Part shown: positions 7,454 through 14,503 of the stretch, in pieces
Layout: every line of letters starts with the position of its first letter
Position numbering within the stretch: position 1 is the stretch's first letter
Assembly (NCBI GenBank): GCA_002726315.1
Contig: PBSS01000045.1
Coordinates: 1 to 42,179 of the forward strand
Length of the DNA stretch: 42,179 nucleotides
Direction: 5' to 3'
Source of the DNA: Acidimicrobiaceae bacterium
GTDB lineage: Bacteria; Actinomycetota; Acidimicrobiia; Acidimicrobiales; MedAcidi-G1
Position numbers and translations under genes: made by a program
The notes under the pieces: generated by a model
The model's database searches: none
What the model was told of the DNA's origin: nothing
Seen by the model: only the letters and a program-made list of their open reading frames with translations

Positions 7454-8415
7454 AAGTCCTGTTGATCGTCAACCCTTTTGCCTCATCGGTAAACACGCGA
7501 ACGCGGACTGTCATCCAGAAGGCACTGTCAGCCGACCACCGCCTCGAAGTGGCCACTACCAGCCGTAGGGGGCATGCAACGCGCCTGGCCCGGGGGGCTG
7601 CCGACGATGGAATGGACGTGGTCGTCGTGTTGGGTGGTGACGGCACCCTCAACGAGGCCGCCAACGGCCTAGCAGGGTCGGATACGGCACTGGCCGCGGT
7701 GCCTGGGGGTTCCACCAACGTGTTTGCCCACATCCTCGGCCTTCCAGATGACCCCGTGGAGGCGACCGGAGCCGTGTTGGATGCCATGGAGGTCGGGGCC
7801 ATTCGCCGGATAGGACTCGGCTCGGTCAACGACAGATATTTCCTGTTCAACGCTGGAGTCGGGTTCGATGCTGCAGTTGTTGAGCAAATCGAACGACGTG
7901 GTGGCCTCCTGAAGCGCTTTGCCGGCCATCCTCTCTTCATCGCCGCTGCGTGCAACACCTGGCTTCGACACTTTGACCGACGACAACCGGCATTTCGGAC
8001 CACCACCAGGCGTGTCAACGAGGACGAGCTTGGCGACCCTGTGACCACTGGCATTGACGGGATGTTCGGGGTTTGCCTGAATACCGACCCCTACACCTAC
8101 CTCGGGAGTCGCTCCCTGTCGCTCTCGCCGGGCACCAATCTCGACAGCCCGCTAGCCATGGTGATTATGAGATCGCTTTCTCTAGCTAGCCTGTTGCCAG
8201 TGCTAATTGGTGCGTTGGGATTCGGCCGTACCCCGGTGGCCGAATGCAGAAACGTAAGCCACCGAAGCAATCTTGCCGAGGCCCACCTGAGTGGCTTTCG
8301 GCCAGTCCCCTACCAAGTGGACGGCGACTACCTGGGCGATGCAACAGACCTCACCTTCCGGCACCATCCGGCAGCAATGGACCTGGTGGTGCCACTGGAC
8401 CTGCCCGCCAGCTGA
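7450..8415 (+). CDS. diacylglycerol/YegS-type lipid kinase
   Basis: A lipid kinase of the DAGK catalytic family, expected to phosphorylate diacylglycerol, sphingoid bases or a related lipid at the cytoplasmic membrane face. Its 321 residues begin KVLLIVNPFA and contain the nucleotide-binding GGDGTLNEAANG at 62-73 and PGGSTNVFA around 88-96. FNAGVGFDA begins the C-terminal beta-rich domain and VDGDYLG appears near the end. No membrane segment is visible. Translation is probably coupled to the 15-codon ORF that overlaps its start. Confidence 0.88.
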   Translation: MKVLLIVNPFASSVNTRTRTVIQKALSADHRLEVATTSRRGHATRLARGAADDGMDVVVVLGGDGTLNEAANGLAGSDTALAAVPGGSTNVFAHILGLPDDPVEATGAVLDAMEVGAIRRIGLGSVNDRYFLFNAGVGFDAAVVEQIERRGGLLKRFAGHPLFIAAACNTWLRHFDRRQPAFRTTTRRVNEDELGDPVTTGIDGMFGVCLNTDPYTYLGSRSLSLSPGTNLDSPLAMVIMRSLSLASLLPVLIGALGFGRTPVAECRNVSHRSNLAEAHLSGFRPVPYQVDGDYLGDATDLTFRHHPAAMDLVVPLDLPAS

Positions 8416-8428
8416 CCAGTGCGGGTGG

Positions 8429-9136
8429 TCAGACCCGAACCACTTCGTCGACGATTTGCCGGGCAATGCCGGGGAGGTTCGTGATTATCCCGTCCACTCC
8501 CCAGGTCGCCAATTGGGCAATCCGGTCCGGGTCATCGACAGTCCATGCATTCACCCTCAGGCCGCGCTCGTGGGCCGCCACGACCAGGGCCTCGTCGATC
8601 AGGCCGTCCCACGGGTTGACGGCTACATGTCCGTGCGACATAGTCCGCTCCAGGACCTGACCGGGCACCGAGCGCTCCATTACCAACCATCCTGTCGGTA
8701 GCCGCTGGTCCGATGACCGGATCCGGTCAACCGAATCCATCTCAAATGAGGACACCAGGAGCATCTCAAAGGGCCTGTAAGCCTCGGCTAGGCCTACGAC
8801 CGCCTCACAGACAAGGTGGGCGTCACCATGGTCAGGGTCTCCCGGGAGGTTCTTGATCTCGATGTTGACCCCCATGCCGTCGCAGGCTTCGAAGGCCTCA
8901 GCGAGACTGGGAACCGTGTCGGGCAAATCCCCGGCGTCGATCTGGCGGATCAGCCGCCCATCGGTCAGGTGGGCATCGTGGTGAACCACTAGCACCCCGT
9001 CAGCTGACAGCCGTACGTCTAGTTCAACCCAGTCGGCCCCCTGGAGGCGTGCCTCCTGGAAGGCAGCAACCGTGTTCTCTGGGTGGTCCAACGAGGCTCC
9101 ACGGTGGGCTACGACGAGCGGCTTCTGGGTGTTCAT
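8429..9136 (-). CDS. glycerophosphodiester phosphodiesterase family protein
   Basis: The enzyme class hydrolyses glycerophosphodiesters to glycerol 3-phosphate and an alcohol. The 235-residue protein has the conserved TIM-barrel start VVAHRGASLDHPENT with His11 and Arg12, ELDVRLSADGVLVVHHD with metal ligands, NIEIKN, and WTVDDPDRIAQL near the end, with GVDGIITN as the last strand. There is no signal peptide, so it is predicted to be cytoplasmic. ATG 9136 begins directly before the barrel. It lies 40 nt downstream of pdtaS on the same strand and may be co-transcribed. Confidence 0.9.
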   Translation of the reverse strand: MNTQKPLVVAHRGASLDHPENTVAAFQEARLQGADWVELDVRLSADGVLVVHHDAHLTDGRLIRQIDAGDLPDTVPSLAEAFEACDGMGVNIEIKNLPGDPDHGDAHLVCEAVVGLAEAYRPFEMLLVSSFEMDSVDRIRSSDQRLPTGWLVMERSVPGQVLERTMSHGHVAVNPWDGLIDEALVVAAHERGLRVNAWTVDDPDRIAQLATWGVDGIITNLPGIARQIVDEVVRV

Positions 9137-9176
9137 CTGAGCACCATGGAAAACAACCTGACACATGTCGCAGTCC

Positions 9177-10688
9177 TCACGCCAGCGGCTCCTGCGCCTC
9201 ATCCCTCACTCCTACGAGGCGTGTTGCTGGAATCTGGACCTCTGCAACCGTTCCGTTGCCCCGTGCCACAGGGTTCAAGTGGATCGAACCCCCCAGCTCT
9301 CCCTCTACAAAGGTCTTGACGATCGTGAGGCCAAGTCCGGTGGCATCCTCGAGCCGGAAGTCTTCCGGGAGGCCAACTCCATTGTCGACAACTGACACCG
9401 TTAGGCCGTCGGGCCGACGCTCCAGGTGGATCCCTACTGTTGCGCTGCTGTCGTCATCGCCGCCGCCTTGACCTGTCGGGAACGCGTGGTCCACAGCGTT
9501 TTGCAGCAACTCCGTTAGAACGACCGCCAGGGTCGTTGTCACTGGGGCTGGCAGCACTCCCGCATCACCCTGGACATCAAAGGCGACAGGCCTGAGTGGG
9601 GAGGAGACGCTCTCCTCGACCACCCTCACCAGTGGCCTGACTATTTCGACGAAGGCGACGTCGTCCTCGGCACTCTGGGCCAGCGTCTCGTGCACCACCG
9701 ATATGGCTCCGATGCGCCGGATTGACTCGAAAAGCGCTGCCCTAGCCTCATCGGAGGTCAGGCGCCGCCCCTGCAGGCGGAGTAGTGAGGAGATCGTCTG
9801 GAGGTTGTTCTTCACCCGATGGTGCACCTCGCGGATGGTCGTGTCCTTGGAGACCAGTTGTCGGTCACGACGGCGAAGTTCGGTCACATCGCGGACCAAG
9901 ATGATCGCTCCAGTCGAATGATCACCATCCAGCAGTGGGAAACAGTGGCTGACAATGGCAACCTCGTTTCCCACCTCAATCTCCTCAATGGCCGTTGTGC
10001 GTCTCGCAAAGGCATTCCGCAGAATCGAAGCCCCGAGGCCGGTGTCGACGACCCGGGCACCAATTATTCCCCTGTGCACGCCGAGCCGGTGCAGTACCGA
10101 GACCGCGTTCGGTGATGCGAACTCGATCCGACCCTCATTGTCGACAAGCAACAACCCATCGCCGACCCGCGGAGTCCGGTGTCTCAGTCGGGCTTCGTCA
10201 CGGTAGGGGAACTGGCCCTGTTTGAGCATCGTGGCGAACCGTTCGAAAACCTTCAGGTAGGTCCTCTCCTGTTCGCTCGAGGGTCGTTCTCGTGGGTGAA
10301 CTGTTTCCCTCGCTAGCACCGCAATCGTCTCACCCTGGCGTCTTACAGGTACCGCCATGATGTTGAGGCCCCTGTCGACTTCTTCGTTGGCCATTCCTTC
10401 AACTAGCTCTGAGCTGTCGAAGCAGTCGGCTATCAGGCTCCTCCTTCGCCGTTCAAACACCTGGCCTACCAAGTCGGCTCGGTAGAGGGTGGCGCCAGTG
10501 GTTGGCCTTACGTGGCTGAGCATGACCAGAGTTGGGTCGGTGGCATCCCCGGATCTCCCGTAGAGGAACAGGTCAGCGAAGGAGAGATCTGCAAGGAGTC
10601 CCCATGAACTGATCAGGTCTTGCAGGTACGCGACCTGTTCTGCATCAAGGTCGGTGTGGTCGTTGGTCAGATCAGCCAGTGTGGCCAT
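9177..10688 (-). CDS. pdtaS: PdtaS-type sensor histidine kinase
   Basis: A soluble sensor kinase resembling mycobacterial PdtaS (Rv3220c), which phosphorylates the RNA-binding ANTAR regulator PdtaR. In order along 503 residues: an N-terminal GAF-like domain (about 25-155), a PAS domain (about 175-270), a HisKA_2 dimerisation segment IREVHHRVKNNLQT with His289/His290, and an HATPase_c domain with ELLQNAVDHAF, VVDNGVGLP and GLGLTIVKTF. There is no transmembrane segment, so it senses a cytoplasmic signal. The PdtaR partner is not in this window. It may share a message with the downstream phosphodiesterase. The identity is supported by N-terminal as well as catalytic similarity (LADLSFADL; SKDTTIRE). 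Confidence 0.88.
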   Translation of the reverse strand: MATLADLTNDHTDLDAEQVAYLQDLISSWGLLADLSFADLFLYGRSGDATDPTLVMLSHVRPTTGATLYRADLVGQVFERRRRSLIADCFDSSELVEGMANEEVDRGLNIMAVPVRRQGETIAVLARETVHPRERPSSEQERTYLKVFERFATMLKQGQFPYRDEARLRHRTPRVGDGLLLVDNEGRIEFASPNAVSVLHRLGVHRGIIGARVVDTGLGASILRNAFARRTTAIEEIEVGNEVAIVSHCFPLLDGDHSTGAIILVRDVTELRRRDRQLVSKDTTIREVHHRVKNNLQTISSLLRLQGRRLTSDEARAALFESIRRIGAISVVHETLAQSAEDDVAFVEIVRPLVRVVEESVSSPLRPVAFDVQGDAGVLPAPVTTTLAVVLTELLQNAVDHAFPTGQGGGDDDSSATVGIHLERRPDGLTVSVVDNGVGLPEDFRLEDATGLGLTIVKTFVEGELGGSIHLNPVARGNGTVAEVQIPATRLVGVRDEAQEPLA

Positions 10689-10697
10689 GGGAGGATC

Positions 10698-10703
10698 AGC
10701 CTA
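10698..10703 (-). promoter_or_regulatory. possible -10 element (TAGGCT) for pdtaS
   Basis: On the minus strand TAGGCT is followed by 9 nt and ATG 10688. The gap is slightly longer than in the other cases, so a one- to two-base leader is also possible. Confidence 0.35.
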
Positions 10704-10774
10704 GGTTCGGGCCTGTCAGAACCGGGGAGGAGGGTGTCAGGTAGACCCGGCCACCCTGCTGGGAAGGTGGAGGC

Positions 10775-11005
10775 TCAACTGAATCCGACTGGGTTGCCAG
10801 AACCATCGGACCCGATGTCTACGTAGGCGATCCGGTCGGCCGGAACTCCAACCTGGCGACCTCGCAAGTCGGTGAGCCAGAGCATCCTGGAGGTGCCATC
10901 AAGAGCCGCCTCCACTTCGGCACGTAGGGCCGATGTGTCGGTGTCATCGCCCAGTTCGACTGTTATCTCCTTTGGCGTGTGTGTTACGCCAATCCTCACG
11001 TCCAT
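10775..11005 (-). CDS. DUF3107 family small protein
   Basis: A 76-residue protein that matches the actinobacterial DUF3107 family along its whole length: DVRIGVTHTPKEITVEL at the start, a short acidic helix, then LWLTDLRGRQVGVPADRIAYVDIG. The fold is probably a small alpha/beta domain. Its function is unknown. A GGGAG stretch about 10 nt upstream of ATG 11005 can serve as ribosome binding site. It lies between mrp and pdtaS on the same strand, with 66 and 86 nt gaps, so it may have its own promoter. Confidence 0.85.
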   Translation of the reverse strand: MDVRIGVTHTPKEITVELGDDTDTSALRAEVEAALDGTSRMLWLTDLRGRQVGVPADRIAYVDIGSDGSGNPVGFS

Positions 11006-11071
11006 TGCTGTGGATCTCCCATTTTGTTGCGTCCCGTGGCCCCTAGAAGAGGCAACTACCGGCTAAGTGTG

Positions 11072-11914
11072 TCAGAGGATCTTCAACTCGCGGTGCCTGC
11101 GCTTCGTGGGCCTGAGGTCCACGTCCACGACGCGCGCCATCTCGGCAAACACCCCCCCAGCCTCACTTCGTGCGTCTACTGCCACCGGCTGGCCGATATC
11201 TCCGCCCTCGCGCATTGCGGGCACAAGCGGAACGTTCCCTATCAGCGGAACACCCATTCTTTCGGCGAGGTGTGCGCCACCCCCGGATCCAAAGAGTTCG
11301 TAGCGCGTTCCGTCATCGCCTGTAAACCATGACATGTTCTCGATCACGCCATGGACCTTCAGGTTCACCTTGTCAGCCATAAGCGCAGCCCGTTGAGCGA
11401 CTGTCTGGGCAGCAGGCTGTGGTGTTGTCACTACATACATTTCGGCTGTCGGGAGGAAGCCTGCTAGGGAGATGGCTATGTCACCGGTTCCGGGAGGGAG
11501 GTCAACGAGGAGGTAATCCGGTTCATCCCACCGGACGTCGGTGAGGAACTGCTCGAGGGCTTTGTGGAGCATCGGGCCGCGCCAGATGACTGGTTGGTCC
11601 TCGTCAGCGAAGAAGCCCATTGAGATGCACCTGACTCCGTGTGCTTCGGGCGGGATGAGCATGCCATCGACAACGGTCGGCGGATGGTCAACTCCGAGCA
11701 TTCTCGGTATCGAGAAGCCCCAGACGTCGGCGTCGACTATTGCCACATCCCGGTCCCGGGCTGCGAGTGCAACTGCCAGGTTGGCAGTTACCGAGGACTT
11801 GCCTACTCCACCCTTGCCGGAAGCGATGAGCAGAACCCTTGTGGCAGCGTTGGCTTCTGTGAATGGGACCGGCTGGCTCTCAGGTCCTCCGTGGATGGGG
11901 TTGGTGCCTGCCAC
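11072..11914 (-). CDS. Mrp/NBP35-type Fe-S cluster carrier ATPase
   Basis: Proteins of this P-loop family bind ATP and carry or insert Fe-S clusters into target enzymes. The 280-residue protein has a deviant Walker A motif SGKGGVGKS at residues 32-40, DADVWGFSIPRMLG, a GPMLHKALEQFL segment and the LLVDLPPGTGD Walker B region. The usual N-terminal MIP18/DUF59 domain of bacterial Mrp is absent. The open frame runs 60 codons further upstream into the divergent regulator; GTG 11914 is preferred because CAGGAG lies 5 nt before it. Divergence from a SufR-like regulator supports an Fe-S role. The paired cysteines of some family members are not seen. Confidence 0.88.
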   Translation of the reverse strand: MAGTNPIHGGPESQPVPFTEANAATRVLLIASGKGGVGKSSVTANLAVALAARDRDVAIVDADVWGFSIPRMLGVDHPPTVVDGMLIPPEAHGVRCISMGFFADEDQPVIWRGPMLHKALEQFLTDVRWDEPDYLLVDLPPGTGDIAISLAGFLPTAEMYVVTTPQPAAQTVAQRAALMADKVNLKVHGVIENMSWFTGDDGTRYELFGSGGGAHLAERMGVPLIGNVPLVPAMREGGDIGQPVAVDARSEAGGVFAEMARVVDVDLRPTKRRHRELKIL

Positions 11915-11993
11915 GTGTGCTCCTGAGGGTCGTTGGTCGCCGGATGGGCCATCGGTCGGGACTCCTACCCAGCGATTCGGTGGCCGTGTTCGG

Positions 11994-11999
11994 TAGGGT
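11994..11999 (+). promoter_or_regulatory. -10 element (TAGGGT) for the SufR-like regulator
   Basis: TAGGGT is followed by exactly 6 nt and GTG 12006, predicting a leaderless message. The 91 bp between this gene and mrp should also hold the mrp promoter. Confidence 0.55.
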
Positions 12000-12005
12000 A
12001 GCGAT

Positions 12006-12725
12006 GTGGATGGGGCACCCCTCACGCCCACCGAGTTCGCCTCGGCTGTCACCGCGATCACCGGTGCCTTCGGTGATCCGACTCGGCGCGACATTTTCCT
12101 TTATGCACGCGAATGCGCTGGTGGAGTCACCGCCACCGAAACCGCCAAGCGCTTTGACCTCCATCCCAACGTGGCTCGCCACCACCTCGACAAGTTGGCT
12201 GCAGGCGGCTACTTGGAAATTGTCGTCGAACACCGGGAGGACGCCTCGGCTGGACGACCGTCCAAGCACTACCGGTCGACTGACCCATCAGCTCCTCTAG
12301 AGTTGCCAGTTCGCCGCGATGATCTCCTTATCGGCATGCTCGGTCGTGCTCTCGCCATGCTTCCCGACGGTCAGGCAGAGGAGATGGCTGAGGAGGTCGG
12401 AGCTGAAGTGGGTCGCTCCATGGCCGAGTCAATCGGGCCCGAGGACATCCAGCGGTCGTTTCGGTCAGCGATGCAGGTCGTCGCCGACGCCCTTACGGCA
12501 CACGGCTTTGCTGCCCGTGCGGTTCGCACCGGTGGGGACCAGTTGCGGATCGTGTCAGAACACTGTCCATTCGGTGGTGCACCCATCGAGTACCCAGTCA
12601 TCTGCGCCGTGGACCGGGGACTGGTAAAGGGCATGCTCTCGGCCCTGTACGGCGAGGCCACAACCGACCTGAGTTCGTCGCTTCCGATGGGGGACACTGT
12701 CTGCGTTACCGACGTCAGCACCTGA
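12006..12725 (+). CDS. SufR-like winged-helix regulator with a C-terminal cysteine domain
   Basis: A 239-residue DNA-binding protein. Residues about 10-80 form a winged helix of the ArsR/SufR kind: DPTRRDIFLYAR, TATETAKRFDLHPNVARHHLDKL (recognition helix) and a wing with GRPSKHYR. The C-terminal domain carries EHCPFGGAPIEYPVICAVDRGLVKGML, the cysteine-containing pattern that in SufR relatives binds an Fe-S cluster. The gene is divergent from an Fe-S carrier, so the likely role is to tune Fe-S biogenesis in response to cluster supply. This is inferred from context; the target sites were not found. GTG 12006 is the start, set by the -10 element. Confidence 0.8.
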   Translation: MDGAPLTPTEFASAVTAITGAFGDPTRRDIFLYARECAGGVTATETAKRFDLHPNVARHHLDKLAAGGYLEIVVEHREDASAGRPSKHYRSTDPSAPLELPVRRDDLLIGMLGRALAMLPDGQAEEMAEEVGAEVGRSMAESIGPEDIQRSFRSAMQVVADALTAHGFAARAVRTGGDQLRIVSEHCPFGGAPIEYPVICAVDRGLVKGMLSALYGEATTDLSSSLPMGDTVCVTDVST

Positions 12726-12728
12726 CGG

Positions 12729-12747
12729 GTCAGGTACCCCTCCTGAC
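12729..12747. terminator. possible hairpin between convergent genes
   Basis: GTCAGG at 12729-12734 pairs with CCTGAC at 12742-12747 around a 7-nt loop in the 27-nt gap between two converging genes. No T-run follows on either strand, so function is uncertain. Confidence 0.3.
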
Positions 12748-12752
12748 GATCC

Positions 12753-13973
12753 CTAACCGGCTGGACCTAGACCCTCTGCGACTAACAGGGCAGCCAACTC
12801 GGTGGGCCTCTGGGCCAGGGCGAAGAAGGCTTCGGCATCGGCCAACGCCAGTTCCTGGCGGTCTAGTAGAACGCCGTTCACTAGGGCCCGGTAGCCGAGT
12901 GCCCAAGGGTTGTCCGGTTCGACCCTAACGGCCTCATTTAGCGACACGAGGCTCAACTCGACCAACTGCAGTTCGCCAGTCCCGGCTAGAAGCCAGCCCC
13001 TCTCCGCCAGCAGCGATGCCGATTCGGGTGTCGAGTCGAGGCCTGCATCCAGGAGTTCGAGTGCCGCCAGGATCTCACCACTTCGCGCCAGCCCTCCCGC
13101 AACCCTCTCCCGCAGGTGGGTCTGTGCGAGCAGGTCGGCAACTATCGGTGCGGCCTCGAGGCCGTCTAGCGCTACCAAGTCGGCTGCCGCCCCGACATGG
13201 TCTTCATCTGAGAGTCGCTGTGAGGCCCGGAAGACCCGTACGTCGGGATAGGTCGGATCGAGGTCGACTGCTGTGTCCAGGTCAGACCTGGCGGCCTCGG
13301 TGTCGCCGCTCCGCCATAGTGCCCAACCCCTGTATGCATAGGCTTCGACGTTGGACGGCTGGATCTTAAGCACCTTGCCGTAGAGGTCGATGGCCTCCAT
13401 CGGTGGAGCAACACCGGCTTCTATGAGTAGCGTCCTTGTCGACAACCGGATCTCGCCGGAAGCGGAGTCGGCACTGTCCCGACCTGTCGTTGAACGCACC
13501 ATGAGAACTCCAGCCAACGCGGCGACCACGACAGCCCCGATCAGGACAAGGTTCTTCCAATCCGACAGGTGGCCAGCGCCTGAGTCGACCTGCCACTTCC
13601 GGATCGCCAAAGCAAGGCCCACAACCGCTGCGGCGACGACTAGGACTGGAATCACCCAGACCAGACCCGTCAGGCCACCTCTGCTGGGCGAGTAGTCGAT
13701 GTCCTCGCCAAAGCTGGTGACGAGCAGGTCACGAACTTCGGCGTCGGTGGCGCCGTCGTCAACCATCTTCACGATCGTGGCCCGGATGGCCCGGGCCACT
13801 GGTGCATCCGAGTCGGCAACTGACTGCCCCTGGCACACCGGGCATGCAAAGTCCTCTGCCAGTTCGTGCACCCTGTCGGCGTTGGTCAGTGCGGGAGGCT
13901 CTGTCACCTCTGAAACGATGAGTGCCCCCGCTGACACCAACAGGACTGCTAGCCACGCCAACTGCCGCTTCAT
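12753..13973 (-). CDS. ccmH: CcmH-CcmI-like fusion: apocytochrome c thioreductase domain plus TPR repeats
   Basis: CcmH reduces the CXXCH cysteines of apocytochrome c, and CcmI holds the apoprotein with TPR repeats. Here both are one 406-residue chain. After an N-terminal membrane anchor (about 4-21) comes DFACPVCQGQSVADSD with redox cysteines 44 and 47 and the LLVTSFGEDIDYSP core of the CcmH domain. Two membrane spans follow (about 103-125 and 142-160). From about 180 to the end there are TPR-like repeats such as EAYAYRGWALWRSGDTEAARSDLDTAVDLDP. It is the last gene of the ccm operon; its ATG overlaps the ccmG stop by four bases. Confidence 0.88.
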   Translation of the reverse strand: MKRQLAWLAVLLVSAGALIVSEVTEPPALTNADRVHELAEDFACPVCQGQSVADSDAPVARAIRATIVKMVDDGATDAEVRDLLVTSFGEDIDYSPSRGGLTGLVWVIPVLVVAAAVVGLALAIRKWQVDSGAGHLSDWKNLVLIGAVVVAALAGVLMVRSTTGRDSADSASGEIRLSTRTLLIEAGVAPPMEAIDLYGKVLKIQPSNVEAYAYRGWALWRSGDTEAARSDLDTAVDLDPTYPDVRVFRASQRLSDEDHVGAAADLVALDGLEAAPIVADLLAQTHLRERVAGGLARSGEILAALELLDAGLDSTPESASLLAERGWLLAGTGELQLVELSLVSLNEAVRVEPDNPWALGYRALVNGVLLDRQELALADAEAFFALAQRPTELAALLVAEGLGPAG

Positions 13974-14503
13974 CTGGTAGACCGCTTTGCCCCGGCCAGT
14001 AACGACTCCAGATCCTCGACTTCGACGCCACCAACCACCTTTGCGGCAACGTGGCCCGAGGGGCTGACCAGATAGGACTCCGGCACGGCCACCACACCCC
14101 AGTCGACGGCTGTTTGGCCGGTGTCTTCGGCCAGTACCGGCCAGTTGCCACCGTTGTCCTTGAAGAATGCCTCGACGGCCAAAGCGTCGTCATCGAACGC
14201 CACGCTCACGATCCTGACATCGTCGGCTTCAGCGTGGGAATCAGCGAACACCAGCAGCTCCGGGTGCTCCCGGATGCACGGAACACAGGTGGTGGAAAAG
14301 AAGTTGACCACGACAAAGCGCCCACGCTGGTCGTCCAGGCTCCAGACCTCGCCATCAACAGTCGTGCCTACGATCGGTGGAGCCACCTGGCCGACCAGGT
14401 GCATGTTGGCACGATCAGGACCAGCTTGGCGCGTCGCCAAGACTCCGACAAGTGCTGCCACTAGAAGGCCTACGGCCAATGTCACCACCCTCACCTGGCT
14501 CAT
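13970..14503 (-). CDS. ccmG: CcmG/DsbE-type thiol-disulfide oxidoreductase
   Basis: A membrane-anchored, extracytoplasmic thioredoxin-fold protein that keeps apocytochrome or CcmH cysteines reduced. Its 177 residues start with a hydrophobic anchor (about 5-23). The active site is FFSTTCVPCIREHP with Cys73 and Cys76; the usual Trp before the first Cys is Thr here. The cis-proline loop is VVAVPESYLVSPSGH, as in DsbE/ResA proteins. The upstream in-frame extension antisense-overlaps no gene but lies inside ccmF, so ATG 14503 is preferred. That ATG overlaps the ccmF stop as ATGA, which indicates translational coupling. Confidence 0.9.
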   Translation of the reverse strand: MSQVRVVTLAVGLLVAALVGVLATRQAGPDRANMHLVGQVAPPIVGTTVDGEVWSLDDQRGRFVVVNFFSTTCVPCIREHPELLVFADSHAEADDVRIVSVAFDDDALAVEAFFKDNGGNWPVLAEDTGQTAVDWGVVAVPESYLVSPSGHVAAKVVGGVEVEDLESLLAGAKRSTR

